Shown piece by piece: positions 35,514-46,325 of a DNA stretch of 64,000 bases. Source of the DNA: Basidiobolus meristosporus CBS 931.73 (Eukaryota > Basidiobolomycota > Basidiobolomycetes > Basidiobolales > Basidiobolaceae); assembly GCA_002104905.1 (NCBI GenBank), contig MCFE01000307.1:34076-98075 (forward strand). The letters run 5' to 3'. A program made the translations under genes and the position numbers. The notes below the pieces were generated by a model. The model saw only the letters and a list, made by a program, of their open reading frames with translations, was not told where the DNA came from and did no database searches. Within the stretch, counting starts at the first letter, position 1, and the number at the start of each line of letters is the position of its first letter.

Positions 35514-36287
35514 CCCTATGAGAAATAGTTTGGTCCCTCAGGAGGATCCAATGCAGATCAGCTGTCAGGATCCCATTTGGAGATCATCATAATACCAGCA
35601 ACTTGAAATAAGTGACCTTCTTGACAATCTTTTGACAGGATCACAACAGTATTTAGCTATTTTTACTGCTAAATAAAGTTAAAAAACTTGTCAGGGTTTG
35701 ATTGGTGCTTTTCAATAATTGCATGGCATTGTTGCGGTCTTAATGCACTCTACAGCTATCTCAAATGGATCTAACTGGCCAGTCCATCCAATTATCTTAT
35801 TTGGCAAAAAAATTGATGGTATTTTGAATGCCTCATTGCAAGTCTCTGATGGCATTATTACAGCAGTATGGTGGCCTACAGCTAGTTCTGTATAATGCTA
35901 CTGTACCAATTTACCAAATGGTATTTCCTTTTTCTACCTCCCCTTGTGCTATTCATATATTCCACTGTAGAACCTCCCCTCTTTATTTGATTACCCACTT
36001 CTACCTTGGGTATTCCACATAAAGTTTGAATCAAACTAAACTATGGCCTCCTGCTTACTGGCCTCTACAAATGCACACACCTGCTGCAACTGATATACTT
36101 CTGTCACCTCAACTTTACTACTTTCTAGTATGATACTTGCAAAGTTGCCACATAGCTTGTACTGCTGGTAACATATACATCTTGCAAGCATATGCTTGGT
36201 TGTTGCCACTTCTGCATCAATACCTCCTGAATATATGTCAAGAACGTTTCAGTATTTAGCCAATACATTCCTTCTCCCTGCTGAATT

Positions 36288-37190
36288 CTAGTCCCCCTTA
36301 CAGGTGCACTCTGGCTTTTGCTTATGTGAACTCCTTATTGAATTGTGTAGTGGCTGGCTTGTGACCATGAGAAATTTGTCATACCTTGGCAGAACTTTCC
36401 TGATGTACCAACTCATCACATCCATCAGAGACCTGAAGGTAATATTTATAATAAGACTGGTATATAGTAGTACCTGCAACTTAACTTGTCTTCCTATCTC
36501 CCCACATATCCTCTCCATAGGAAACCCCCAAAAGGTGAAGCAAGGGCCCATAATCTCCACACACCAGGCAAGATGGAGTGGAGAATAGATATGGTAGTGG
36601 CAGAGATCTACACATTCAGCTTTATGTTTGTAGTACAGTTGCTCCAATCCTGTAGCAAAGTCCTTGCACAACAACTGTAGATGTGTCAAGTTGACATTGG
36701 TGATCCAGTTCTGGATAAATATTTCTAGAATGTCCATATATGACTCCCAATGCTTTCAATATACCCTTGGCAGGAATGGCTTCAGAATGCCGCTTGAATA
36801 AATACATAGCCAGTTCATCCAGTCTTTGAACTTGGATTGTAGCATATGTGTATGAATATTAATTGGAGCCTGTGAGAAGTACCTAGGGTAGCAGATACTC
36901 TGCAATATCATGCCAATTCTTTCAGATTTCTCTGGTATCTCAAAAGGCTCATTTAGCTTGTAATGCCCCATGCACAACTTGGTCATCAGTATAGGGATAT
37001 TGTTGAAAAGCAAATGCATTGCTCCCAGTGGAAAGCTTTTGCTCCAACAGATACCCTCTATCTTAAGTATCTCCAGTTTCTGATTGATTCCATATTCTGG
37101 CCACTAGCTTATAGCTTGCCAACTTTGCTGCAATTGCATGCTTACTTCTTTATGTTCTCTCTGTGGAAAGATGATGTGCTTAGTGCTGAC
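36288..37190 (-). pseudogene. C-terminal part of a Tnp2-like transposase (CACTA-1)
   Basis: Decayed coding sequence matching the 3' half of the transposase seen at 53093-55334. Readable stretches include LGAMHLLFNNIPILMTKL-type sequence at about 36960-37019, a DWMNWLCIYSSGILKPFLPRVY stretch and an HLQLLCKDFATGLEQLYYKH stretch. The part corresponding to about 53640-54420 of the other copy is missing, next to the inserted PIF/Harbinger element. Stops and frameshifts are frequent. Confidence 0.7.
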
Positions 37191-37610
37191 TGAACCAACT
37201 GAACTGGCCTGTAGTGCCACATGCTGACGCGTTCTTTTACTTGCTAAGGGCTCCGGTGGTTGAGGCACTTCATGTTGGTCATCATCAGTCAGTTCACCAG
37301 AAGTAACTTGCTGATGGTCTGGCAAAATGGCATGCGCAGGCCTGCCTTGACATGTTCAGATGGCCCTTGGCTGAGTTCAATGTGATGCAGCATGTTGACG
37401 CAACTTGGTCCGCTCCAATGGACTCATGTATAAATGAGCAGTTTGGCAAGTTCTTGTAGTTTTGCTCTGAAGCACGCGCGTTGACTCAATGCGGGGCGTT
37501 CTGGTAAAGGGTGTTGGCGTGGTCTGGACTGACGTGTGCTGGCGCGCTGTGGTTGCAAGAGATGGTAGGGAATCCAGCAAGGCGTGCTGGCATGATCTGG
37601 ACAATGTTGC

Positions 37611-38237
37611 TCATGGTCTGTATTCTTCCTCCTGAAGCTCACCATCTAATTCCTCAAGGTATTCACCTACCCACTGTCTCATACTTTGGAGCTGTTGCCT
37701 GGATGAGTCCTGTGTATATTGCTCTTGGAAGCCACTTAGCTCTACTAATATATCATGTAGTATATTAGTCATTTGAGGCAAAAACTCATTCAAAATCTCT
37801 TTGGTTCCCAAAGTTGAGGCACAAACAGACGTGTCCGGCCTGTACTGTGCAAATTGCACACAAAATTGTTCCTGCGTGGCTTCTTTGTCAAATCCCCTCA
37901 CTCTCAGCTCATTCTTGATTTCAATACTTGTCTTGTCATATATCTTTTTACATACATTGGCTGGCATCTTGCTGTAGAACTCATGCCACAGCTTTCTACT
38001 CAAATTCTTCCATCTTTGTCAACTCTCTGAGGTATCTAGTTCCGCTAGATTAATCAGTAGTGCCCAAATATCTGTATGAAGGCTCATCATAGACACTTGG
38101 GCCATACTAAAATCATTTGGCAAGAACTTGAACAGATCCAACATTGACTTTTCTGGTCCGGACCGCACTTGTGAGCTGGGGGATGGGTTTTGTCTGGGTT
38201 GTACTAAAGATGAGTTCAGGCTTGGTATGGGGACCAT
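37611..38237 (-). pseudogene. Myb/SANT-like DNA-binding protein of PIF/Harbinger copy 1
   Basis: 208-codon frame with an in-frame TGA at codon 73. The other copy (58076-58702) has the same length and reads CAA here, so the ancestral frame was open. Residues around RWKNLSRKLWHEFYSKM, followed by a basic helix (EIKNELRVRG), resemble the SANT-like protein that accompanies PIF/Harbinger transposases and helps them enter the nucleus and bind the ends (family knowledge). The C-terminal tail is acidic (EYLEELDGELQEEE). Transcribed away from the transposase gene. Confidence 0.65.
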
Positions 38238-38596
38238 AGCAACGGATTTGGATACTTATTCAGCAGTATATTGGCATCAACCTGGTCTTATATGAAATAT
38301 ATATGAAAACTAATGTGATTGTTGAATTTTCCACATATTATGCATGATGCATCTTGGATTGTGTTGACATGGATCAGATCACATCAATTGCAGATTTCCT
38401 ATTTGATTATAGACCTATGATTAAAGCATCAATAAAAGTACCAAGGCATTGTTTGCGGATGATTTTGGCAACATAATGTTGGGATACATGGCAATTGATG
38501 GAGACTTAACCATAATGTATTAAACATCAGATAAACAACGCAGATTGCGCCAAATCAATTCAAACCGCCTCCATACAATCATCCACCAATTTTAAT

Positions 38597-39481
38597 ATGA
38601 CTTGCTCATCTGAATGGTCTTTTCTCATCAATCCCATCACTACCACTGGATTTCCTTTTGACACACAAGAGGAGATCTATTCCAAGTACTGTGGACCATC
38701 AACCCCAATCTACTCAAGGAGATCCCTTGTTAAGCTTCTCTGCTATTACAAGAACTATTGCCCTACAAGGTTTCATCCCACCATCCATGGCAATAAAAGT
38801 CCTAGAAGCTTTCATTCCCAGCTGACAGCAATGGAGAACCACCTTGCAGAGGGTATGAATGACTTGGAGCAAGCTTGGAATACTGGGTTCAGAAGCTCCA
38901 ATAGACTTCCATATCCCAGAGTGTTCAGCAACAGGTTCCATATCAAGAGTATTTTGGATACCTTCCCAGTGAGGATTAACAGACCTTCTAGTGAGCAGAG
39001 GCACTTTTATTCTGGCAAGTACAAGGCACACTGTGTGAAGTTTCAAGCACTGTCTGACATTGAGGGTAACATCATCTGGTTTAGTGGGCCATTTGCTGAA
39101 AGTAGGCATGACAAAGCACTCTGGGTAGAGAATCATCCTGAATTCAGTAGAGGGGAGAAATGTATGGCAGACTTAGCCTATATAGGAGAGGATTGTCAGA
39201 GATTAGGATGTATTACAGCTTATAGGAAGCTAAGGAATGGTGTGCTCAGCAGGAAGCAGAAGCTCTACCATGAGATATTTAATCATTTCAGAGTGAGGGT
39301 AGAGCACACATTTGGATATCTGAAGAGATTCAGCATATTGGCAGGTAAATACAGAGGAAAGTCATATATAGTAGAAAACAGCAGAATAGGCAAAATAGTT
39401 AAGATACTTATTAATGCACCGTATGTTCATACAAGAAGACATCCACTGAGAGAAATGTGTCTGGAGCATTATGAAGAGTAA
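38597..39481 (+). CDS. PIF/Harbinger transposase (DDE_Tnp_4 type), intact frame
   Basis: 294 codons, uninterrupted from ATG to TAA, with AATAAA overlapping the stop. It matches the DDE superfamily endonuclease of PIF/Harbinger elements. Likely catalytic residues are D121 (after SIL, before TFPVRINRP), D192 (ADLAYIGEDCQ) and E236 (RVRVEHTFGYLKRF); D172 in SRHD is also conserved in the family. The first Asp lies in a shortened segment compared with the usual IDGTH. The C-terminal half is typical (YHEIFNHFRVRVEHTFG). The sister copy at 59048 has lost its ATG and is frameshifted. Activity is possible but would need its partner gene, which carries a stop here. Confidence 0.85.
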   Translation: MTCSSEWSFLINPITTTGFPFDTQEEIYSKYCGPSTPIYSRRSLVKLLCYYKNYCPTRFHPTIHGNKSPRSFHSQLTAMENHLAEGMNDLEQAWNTGFRSSNRLPYPRVFSNRFHIKSILDTFPVRINRPSSEQRHFYSGKYKAHCVKFQALSDIEGNIIWFSGPFAESRHDKALWVENHPEFSRGEKCMADLAYIGEDCQRLGCITAYRKLRNGVLSRKQKLYHEIFNHFRVRVEHTFGYLKRFSILAGKYRGKSYIVENSRIGKIVKILINAPYVHTRRHPLREMCLEHYEE

Positions 39482-39689
39482 ATAAAGCAAGGAGAGCACT
39501 ATTCTGAGCAACATAAGTAAGATTGAGTAAAATTACCAGTAACTGTATCATACCACTGGCATCATGGTAGAAATTATAGTGCCAGATAGTGCCGTAGAGT
39601 GCCAGATCAATCCAGCACCATAAACAGGCTGGCACTATGTGGCACTATCCAATGGAACAAGTCTATAGATCCTCAAAGCCCCCATTACT

Positions 39690-41291
39690 AATATTTGTGG
39701 AAATGCGCCACTTCTCTAGCCACAATATTACATCATTCACTAATAGATAGATTACTGGGCTCACTTGGCTTCATAAAGTATCCTTGGCATTTGGTTCAAC
39801 GTGTGTTGTCTCATTGCATATAGGGATTTGACTGGGCTCATATGTTGTACTGTTTTTAGGGGAGAGAGGCTCAAAATCTATCAGTAAACCTTTTTTTGTC
39901 AGAGATATAACTTTGTGCCATATTCAGAAGGCTGAGGTGAGCCTAAAGGTGTTGTAGTGGGGTGACAGTGACACCCACTGACAGATGTGCTCATTCCCAT
40001 ATTCTCTACTTCCCTATATCTCTACTACACTAATTTTGGTTTTATCCCATTTATCTTACCTGATCAGTACTATCCCATAAGCCGGTTGACTATCACACCT
40101 GCTTACCTGATTGCATAGGTTATCCCTCACTTTGTGTAAGATTACTAGCTGTAAGTGCTTCTATATTAGGCAAGTACCCATGCCAGTACCCGTTACACAT
40201 GATCAACCCATGTCACCATCCCTAACATTTTCATACCATATATAGAATCCCTATGTTACACAGGTTTCATAATACTGATTCCTGATTGGTTGAATGTGCT
40301 GTGCCTCTTAGAACCTTCCAACACCTACTTAGATTACTCTTAGCTCATTCTGATGTCATTAAGATTTCTATTGATCTCTAGAACCTTCTGGAACACCATG
40401 ATTAGTAATCACTTAGCCTGTGCAAAAAGTATATAAGGCAGGCTATCCCTCAACAATAAATCATCATCCCTTTTATCAATATACCAACTTGTTGATTAGT
40501 GTGATCACTGCTACCTGCTGCTACCTGAGATTCCAACCCCAGACCACAGGACACTCCCAGGTAAACATATTGACAGCCAACTGACCTTAGAGGCACTACT
40601 TGTGAGGAATACTCAGAGTAGGTATCTTTTATTATATTTGATTCTTTCCCAAGTTTGTTCTTGTACAGGCAAAGATACTTTTCTGTCTTTGTAACTATTG
40701 ACCACAGCTGCATTCTTATCAAGTCCCTGCTGGTGGAGTTTACAGTTGTTTTGACTATGGAAGCTTTAGTACATTGTCATCTCAAAGGACACTGAATCCA
40801 GCACATACTTCTGTTAAGATGCCAACTATGTTGGGGATTGTAGCTCAATAGTTTTCCCTTGACAAGCTTGTGGCTTTATTCCCCATCACATTAGAATAGA
40901 GACAGAACCCAAGTATTCCTAGCAAGCTTTTGCCAGATGTTATTACACCCAGTGAACACCCCACATACAAAATACTTGAGGAGTGTTGGACATATCTCCC
41001 CCTTGGACTTATACACCACTGCAGTGTCACAAACTCACCTGACTCAGTTTGCACAAGGTGACAAAGATGGTCAGGTGATGGTATAGAAGCATCAACTGGC
41101 CAGCAAGATAATGTTGGTACAGTAGTAACCAATGAATGATCAAATATGACTTGGGTGGCAAAACACTGGCTGTGATTGTTGTAATATTTCCTATGCTGTC
41201 TGCATGCTTCACAGCTGAGAGGCTTGCCATAATAGCCACATGGTCTCTTTTCTCTTCTTGTACGGCATTGAGTCAAAGTAGTCTTGTCCAT
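39690..41291 (-). pseudogene. N-terminal part of a Tnp2-like transposase (CACTA-1)
   Basis: Starts at ATG 41291 and matches the plus-strand copy at 53093. The start holds a Cys/His-containing basic region (CGYYGKPLSCEACRQHRKYY) common in fungal Tnp2 proteins. It is interrupted by the LTR-like insertion at 39950-41023, resumes at 39949-39690, and is cut by the PIF/Harbinger element just after the sequence matching 53640. Confidence 0.7.
39950..41023 (+). mobile_element. unclassified LTR-like insertion in the CACTA-1 transposase
   Basis: The 1074-bp segment is absent from the sister gene at 53340-53400, so its borders are set by comparison. It begins TGTTGTAGTGGGG and ends CACTGCA (TG...CA). 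Inside are TATATAAGG (40430-40438) and, shortly after, AATAAA (40455-40460), the order expected in an LTR. No coding frame is recognised and no 5-bp target duplication is clear. It may be a solo LTR plus flank of an unknown retrotransposon. Confidence 0.5.
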
Positions 41292-41513
41292 GGGGCAAAC
41301 AGTTTGACTTTCAACAACTTAATGCTATTTTATCACTTTTTGATCAATACTCATGTGATTTTAAGACAGTCTTGTACTTGAGACATTGCACCTACATGAA
41401 TGTAAGATTCAATGGTTACATGCTATGGTAAGCATCATAAATAAAATTGTGGCACCACATGCACACATTTATGTTACACTATTTCCCCTTTGGTTTGACT
41501 CACTTCCATATAC
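41292..41513. promoter_or_regulatory. bidirectional spacer of CACTA-1
   Basis: 222 bp between the divergent start codons of the transposase (41291, minus) and the second gene (41514, plus). The same arrangement is seen at about 52870-53092 in CACTA-3. It presumably holds both promoters; no clear TATA box is assigned. Confidence 0.45.
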
Positions 41514-43374
41514 ATGCCGCCAAAAAATAAAGCAAAGTTGTCTAGTTCTCAACCAAGCCCCACCACTGATGGCAACAGAAGAACGGTTGGACAACAGCTT
41601 GCTTTGACATTCAGTGCAACAAGCAGGGCTACATCCAAAAAAGGCCCTGTGGACAGTGTGCCCATTGAAGGTCAGAATGCAAACTCCTCAGGCTCTCAGT
41701 TAAGTAGGCAATTGAGAACCTCTGAGGAGCCACAAGTTGACCATTATGCTCAGGCAGATGAGAATGTAGCAAACAGAGTACCCTCAGTTGAAGATTATCA
41801 AGTGCCCATGATAACATCACCACCACCCATATTTGCAAGTGTGTTGTCAGCTCAAACCAAAGCATTAATGAAGCAATTAGGTGCAGTGGCTGATAGGATA
41901 GATGCAATGGCCCAGAGAAATCAGGAAATAGTCCAGAAGCAGGATGAGTGGATAATATGTGTAGAGCAATCAATATCCCAGGTAGAGAAAGCAGAATATT
42001 TGCTGCAATGAAGGAACTCAAGTAGCTCAATGACGCAACCAAGAATTGAGCCATTTCCCAATGTAACAGCAGAAGAACACTATACAGTTTGAAGCACAAC
42101 CACAGTGCCCAAAGACAAAGCCCACAGAAAAACCTATCACAGCATGGGAGGGAGACATTGTGGTGTTTATACCAAAGCCCAAAGATCAAAAGACATTGAA
42201 GTTCTGTGATTCTGTTGAGTGCAATAATGAAGAGTGGGCTAATATACAAGAGGCCATTAGGAGTCTAGCACACCATCACCTTAAGGCTGGCATACCATGG
42301 GACCATCAGGAACTCAAGGCCAAGCAGAATGCACTTGACTTGATCCATGAGCATTATCCTGGATTCAAATGGGCAAACAGATTTTGGGCCAGCATTGGTA
42401 TGCTAAGAAAGTATCTTAAGAATAGCAGAAATTATCAAAGGCAGAAGAACAAGGGTGCCATGGCTAAAAACCAGCAGCTTCCTCAAGAGCCCATTACAAG
42501 CCGGGCCAAAAACTCCAGACAAGCCTCAAAGAGACGTCCGGTGGCTGGAAGAGTGCCAATCAGGGACAAGCAGGCAGACACAGATGCACCAGCACAACAT
42601 TTATCAAGGAAAAAGTGTAGGACCACTCAGGAAGCACCCAGTCAAAGTAGCAGTGAAGGACCTGGCAGTGATAAAAACCAGCTGCATTTACAGGAACCCA
42701 TTACAACTACGGTTGAAAGCTCAAAACAAGCGGAAAAGGAACATCAGATTGCCAGAAGAGTGCTAGCAAGGGACAAGCAGACCAAAACAGATGCGTCAGA
42801 GCAGAATTTATCCAGGAGAAAACGTAGTTCTTTACAAGAAGCACTCAGTTGAAGTGGCAGTCAAAGACCTGGCAGTGATAAAGGAAATGGTAAAGGGACA
42901 AATGTTTACCAACGCCTGAGACAGGAAGGCATGCAAAAGTAACTGCAGTTTTTGCCAAATAACACTGCAAGCCTGGAACAGACTGAATCCCATCATAGCC
43001 AAGAAGAATTACCAACAAGATAACAGTTGTTTACATCAGAGTTAGAAGTGCAACCAGTTGGGCTACACTCCAGCAAGGTAGATGAGTTTGCTGAAAAAGG
43101 CAATTTGTCTACCACAGCCTCCACAGCCTCCTTTGTTGACAGAGTGGAGATCCCACTGACAGACAAGGATACAATGTCAAGAGCTCAAAAGACTATTGCA
43201 ATGCCTTCAGTGGAGTTTTGGAACATTAATAGGCACTCCAAGAGGTTGCATCACTTCTTCAAGAGCAGTGCTCAAGAAAACCCACTGGAATGTTGCAAGG
43301 ATTTATTGCAAAGACTGACAGATGAGGGGCTAGACCTTGCAGTACTGGCTGAAGACCAGGACATGTGGGACTAG
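41514..43374 (+). pseudogene. second CACTA gene, basic repeat-containing protein, function unknown
   Basis: ATG at 41514, then about 165 codons (MPPKNKAKLSSSQPSPTTDG start) to a stop at 42009; later parts at 42160-42852 and 43027-43374 are in other frames or after stops. The region at 42190-42450 (EEWANIQEAIRSL, GFKWANRFWASIGML) has a folded-domain look. Next come two 69-residue basic modules rich in K, R, Q and S. A homologous decayed copy lies at 52009-52868. The place of this gene matches the accessory (TnpA-like) gene of CACTA elements, which binds subterminal repeats, but no domain is recognised, so the role is inferred from position only. Confidence 0.55.
42466..42879 (+). repeat. two tandem 207-bp units encoding a 69-residue module
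   Basis: Units 42466-42672 and 42673-42879, each starting AAAAACCAG and containing CAGGAACCCATTAC-like and GACAAGCAG blocks. They encode KNQ..QEPIT...RDKQ..TDA..Q.LSR.K at the same spacing. The second unit has one stop near its end. Confidence 0.85.
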
Positions 43375-43911
43375 TGAATGAACAGTGGCATAAAGCCATT
43401 GGGTTCCTGCCAAAGTTGTGGAACCAGAGTGATACAGCAGAAATACTTACTGAGTAGTGGATTTTGATGGAGTTACTTGTTGAGTGTGGGGTGGGGCTTA
43501 ATGTTAGTGTAGGGTATAGAGACTTGTATAGGTCAATACAGTTGGCAATTGAGGTACAACTAAAGTTCAAATGGAAATTAATCAATTTGTAAGCATGAAA
43601 AGTAAGAGAAATGGTGGAGTCAGGAAGTAAGGAGTGTGAAAAAGAGGCAATAGCTAATCAATTCACACAAGCATAGGAGGCAATAGAGTGTCTGGGATCA
43701 GAAAGTGAGCAAATTGGTAGGGGACCAATCAAAAGCCACTTAGAAAATGTTGTGATGAGAAATTTTGACTAAGTTTTTTGTGAAATCTGGGGTGCAATTA
43801 TTTTTCAATGGTCTCTGGACAGTGTCCCAACAAGATCAGTACCTCCTAGTCAGGGGACTTTAACTTTGTGATGGCCTTTTGACAGGATCATCTTAATAAC
43901 TTCTCATAGGG

Positions 43912-45878
43912 AATCTGATGGTAGTCTCACTGGTATCTGGGCCTAAATCACCATCCAACCTGGATAGCTACCTTTATCCTTTGCTGGATGAATTTTGTAA
44001 GCTTTCCAGCAGGATAACAGAAAATAGCCACCATGTAAAAGTGCATATTGTTATCTGCATTGGAGATGCCCCAGCCATCAGCAAGATGGCAGGTTTTCCC
44101 AGGCACAATAGATGGTATTGCTGTCAAATATGTGAGATCTAGGGGATTTACTCCATAACTCATGCACATAATTATTACCCAAGCACCAGCACTAAGAACA
44201 TCATCTTTCCACAGGGAGAACATACAAAAGTCAGCATACAATTGCAGCAAAGTTGGCAAGCTATAAGCCATCAGCCATATTGTGGAATCAATTGGAAACC
44301 AGAGATACTTAAGATAGAGGGTATCTGTTTTAGCAAAAGCTTTCCACTAGGAGCAATGCATTTGCTTTTCAACAATATCCCTATAATGCTGTTCAAGTTG
44401 TAAATGGGGTATTTCATAATAAATCAGCCCTTTGAGATACAAGTGGTGTTCTGAAGCCATTCCCACCAAGAGTACATTGGAAGCATTGGGAGTCATATGT
44501 GGACATTGTAGGAGTATTTATCCAGAAGTAGATCACTAATGCCAACTTGATGCATCTACAGCTGTTATGTGAGGAGTTTGTGATGGGACTTGAGCGGCAA
44601 TACTACTAACATAAAGCTGAATGCAAAGATCTCTGCCACTACTGTATCCATTCTCTACTCCATTGTGCATGGTGTGTGGAGAATATTGGGCCTTGCATCA
44701 CCTTTTGGGAGTTTCCTATAGAGCAGATGTGTGGGGAGATAGGAAGACAAGTCAAGTTGCAGGTACTACTATATCATAATCTGATCAAGAATGTTACCTT
44801 CAGGTCCATCATGCATGTGATAAGTTTGCATATGGAGGACAGCCAGAAATAGTTGGAAAATACTGAGGACAAATGTACACATGGAGACACCTATGCCTAT
44901 GGCATTAAGAAGCTAAGCAGCCCCAATGAGTGGGTAATCAGTTAAGTAATGCAAAGCTGGGTTGGGTGCAACAAGCAACTAATTTTTATCAGGAAAGTTC
45001 TGCCAAGGTATGACAAATTTCTCATGGTCACAAGCCAGCCGCTACACAGTTCAATAAGGAGTTCACATAAGCAAAAGCCAGAGTGCACCTGTAAGGGGGA
45101 CTAGAATTCAGCAGGGAGAAGGAATGTATTGGCTAAATACTGAAAAGTTCTTGACATATATTCAGGAGTTATTGATGCAGAAGTGGCAACAACCAAGCAT
45201 ATGCTTGCAAGATGTATATGTTACCAGCAGTACAAGCTATGTGGCAACTTTGCAAGTATCACACTAGAAAGTAGTAAAGTTGAGGTGACAGAAGTATATC
45301 AGTTGCAGCAGGTGTGTGCATTTGTAGAGGCCAGTAAGCAGGAGGCCATAGTTTATTTTGATTCAAACTTTATGTGGAATACCCAAGGTAGTAGTGGGTA
45401 AGCAAATAAAGAGGGGTGATTCTGTAGTGGAATATATGAATAGCACAAGGGGAGGTAGAAAAAGGAAATACCATTTGGTAAGTTGGTACAGTAGCATTAT
45501 ATAGAACCAGAGGTAGGCTGTCATACTGCTAATATAATGCCATCAGAGTCTTGCTGTGAGGCCATCCAAATACCGTCAAGTTTCTCACCATATAAGGCAA
45601 TTAGAAGTCCTGGCCAACTGGATCCACTTAAAATAGTTATAGAGTGCTAAAAGACTGCGACAAAACCATGCAAATATTGTCACAGCATCAATAAAATATT
45701 GTTGAGTTTAATTGCTTTATTTGGTTGTAAAATTAGCAAAACACCGTCATGATCCCATCATAAGATTGTCAGGAGGGTCACTAATTCTAAGCTGCTAGTA
45801 TTATGATGGTTCTCAATGGGATCCTGATGGCTGATCAGGATCTGATCCACCCATGGGACCAAATTATTTTTCATAGTG
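43912..45878 (+). mobile_element. CACTA-2: 3' fragment of a second CACTA element, inverted relative to CACTA-1
   Basis: It starts within transposase sequence directly at the right end of CACTA-1 and ends in TTTTCATAGTG (45868-45878), which is CACTATGAAAA on the other strand. The part 44187-45878 is an inverted repeat of 35514-37190. The 5' part is absent from the window. Confidence 0.75.
43918..45400 (+). pseudogene. C-terminal part of a Tnp2-like transposase (CACTA-2)
   Basis: Opens in the conserved SGPKSPSNLDSYLYPLLDEF segment, followed by VHIVICIGDAPAISKMAGF and RWYCCQICEI. These match the Tnp2 (Transposase_21-type) pattern GPK…L.PL.DE…GD.PA..K..GF…C..C. The rest carries many stops and frameshifts, though sister-copy blocks (LGAMHLLFNNIPI) remain readable to about 45400. 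Confidence 0.7.
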
Positions 45879-46311
45879 AACATGAAGCTGTATTGCCTAT
45901 AGACATATCTTTTGAGAATTGGCTTACCCTCCCATAAAACCAACCATGACAACATGGAGCTATTGCTAGCAAGAGTACAACAGATTCAACAAGCTTGTAC
46001 TCTGCAAAAGGATGCAACAGAAACACTGAAGAAATTTAGTATGGCTGGCAAGGAGTACTTTGACAGTCAAAAATGCCTTAGAAGAACTTCTTTTGAAGTA
46101 GGTCAATTGATACTACTTCAAAATTCTAAGAACCAAAGATACACGGCATCTAAGCCGGATATGCAATGGCAAGGTCCCTATAAGATCATATATGCAAACA
46201 TAAATGAATCTTTTAAGCTAGCAGAACTTTTATACCATTTACACTGCACAACATGGTAACAGATTGAAGAAGTTCCATGCTAGAAGTAAATATGAGGGCA
46301 TTATTTCCCAA
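45879..46311 (+). pseudogene. Ty3/gypsy integrase C-terminal fragment
   Basis: About 115 codons open from 45912. FEVGQLILLQNSKN followed by KPDMQWQGPYKII and FKLAEL is the C-terminal beta-domain of gypsy-type integrases; then NRLKKFHARSKYEG comes after a frame break. The upstream part is removed by CACTA-2. It is followed by a polypurine tract (TTAGGGGAGA) and an LTR-like sequence. Confidence 0.65.
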
Positions 46312-46325
46312 AGTTAGGGGAGACT

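Larger units (their letters stand above)
37200..39661. mobile_element. PIF/Harbinger element, copy 1
   Basis: About 2.46 kb, present again at 57651-60106. It has a DDE transposase (plus) and a divergently transcribed Myb/SANT-like gene (minus). Near the ends, TAGTGCCACAT (37212-37222) is inverted as ATGTGGCACTA (39637-39647), the shared core of otherwise diverged ends. The right end, ...CCAATGGAACAAGTC, is also the terminus of the foldback element at 55335-56061. It interrupts the CACTA-1 transposase; exact outer ends and the 3-bp duplication are uncertain. Confidence 0.75.
35514..43911. mobile_element. CACTA-1: CACTA/EnSpm DNA transposon, with insertions
   Basis: 8398 bp between 11-bp terminal inverted repeats CCCTATGAGAA (35514-35524) and TTCTCATAGGG (43901-43911). 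A sister copy ends in CACTATGAAAA, the classic CACTA start, so this family has a C-for-A change at base 2. Subterminal repeats of TGACAGGATC type occur at both ends (35633 and 43880). It carries a Tnp2-type transposase gene on the minus strand and a second gene on the plus strand, diverging from a 222-bp spacer. A PIF/Harbinger element and an LTR-like element have inserted in the transposase gene. No clear target duplication was found. Confidence 0.75.

Noticed and set aside
35514-45878. The whole block as one very large CACTA element
   Set aside because: The right-hand part is transposase 3' sequence in inverted orientation with its own terminus, so two elements are the simpler reading.
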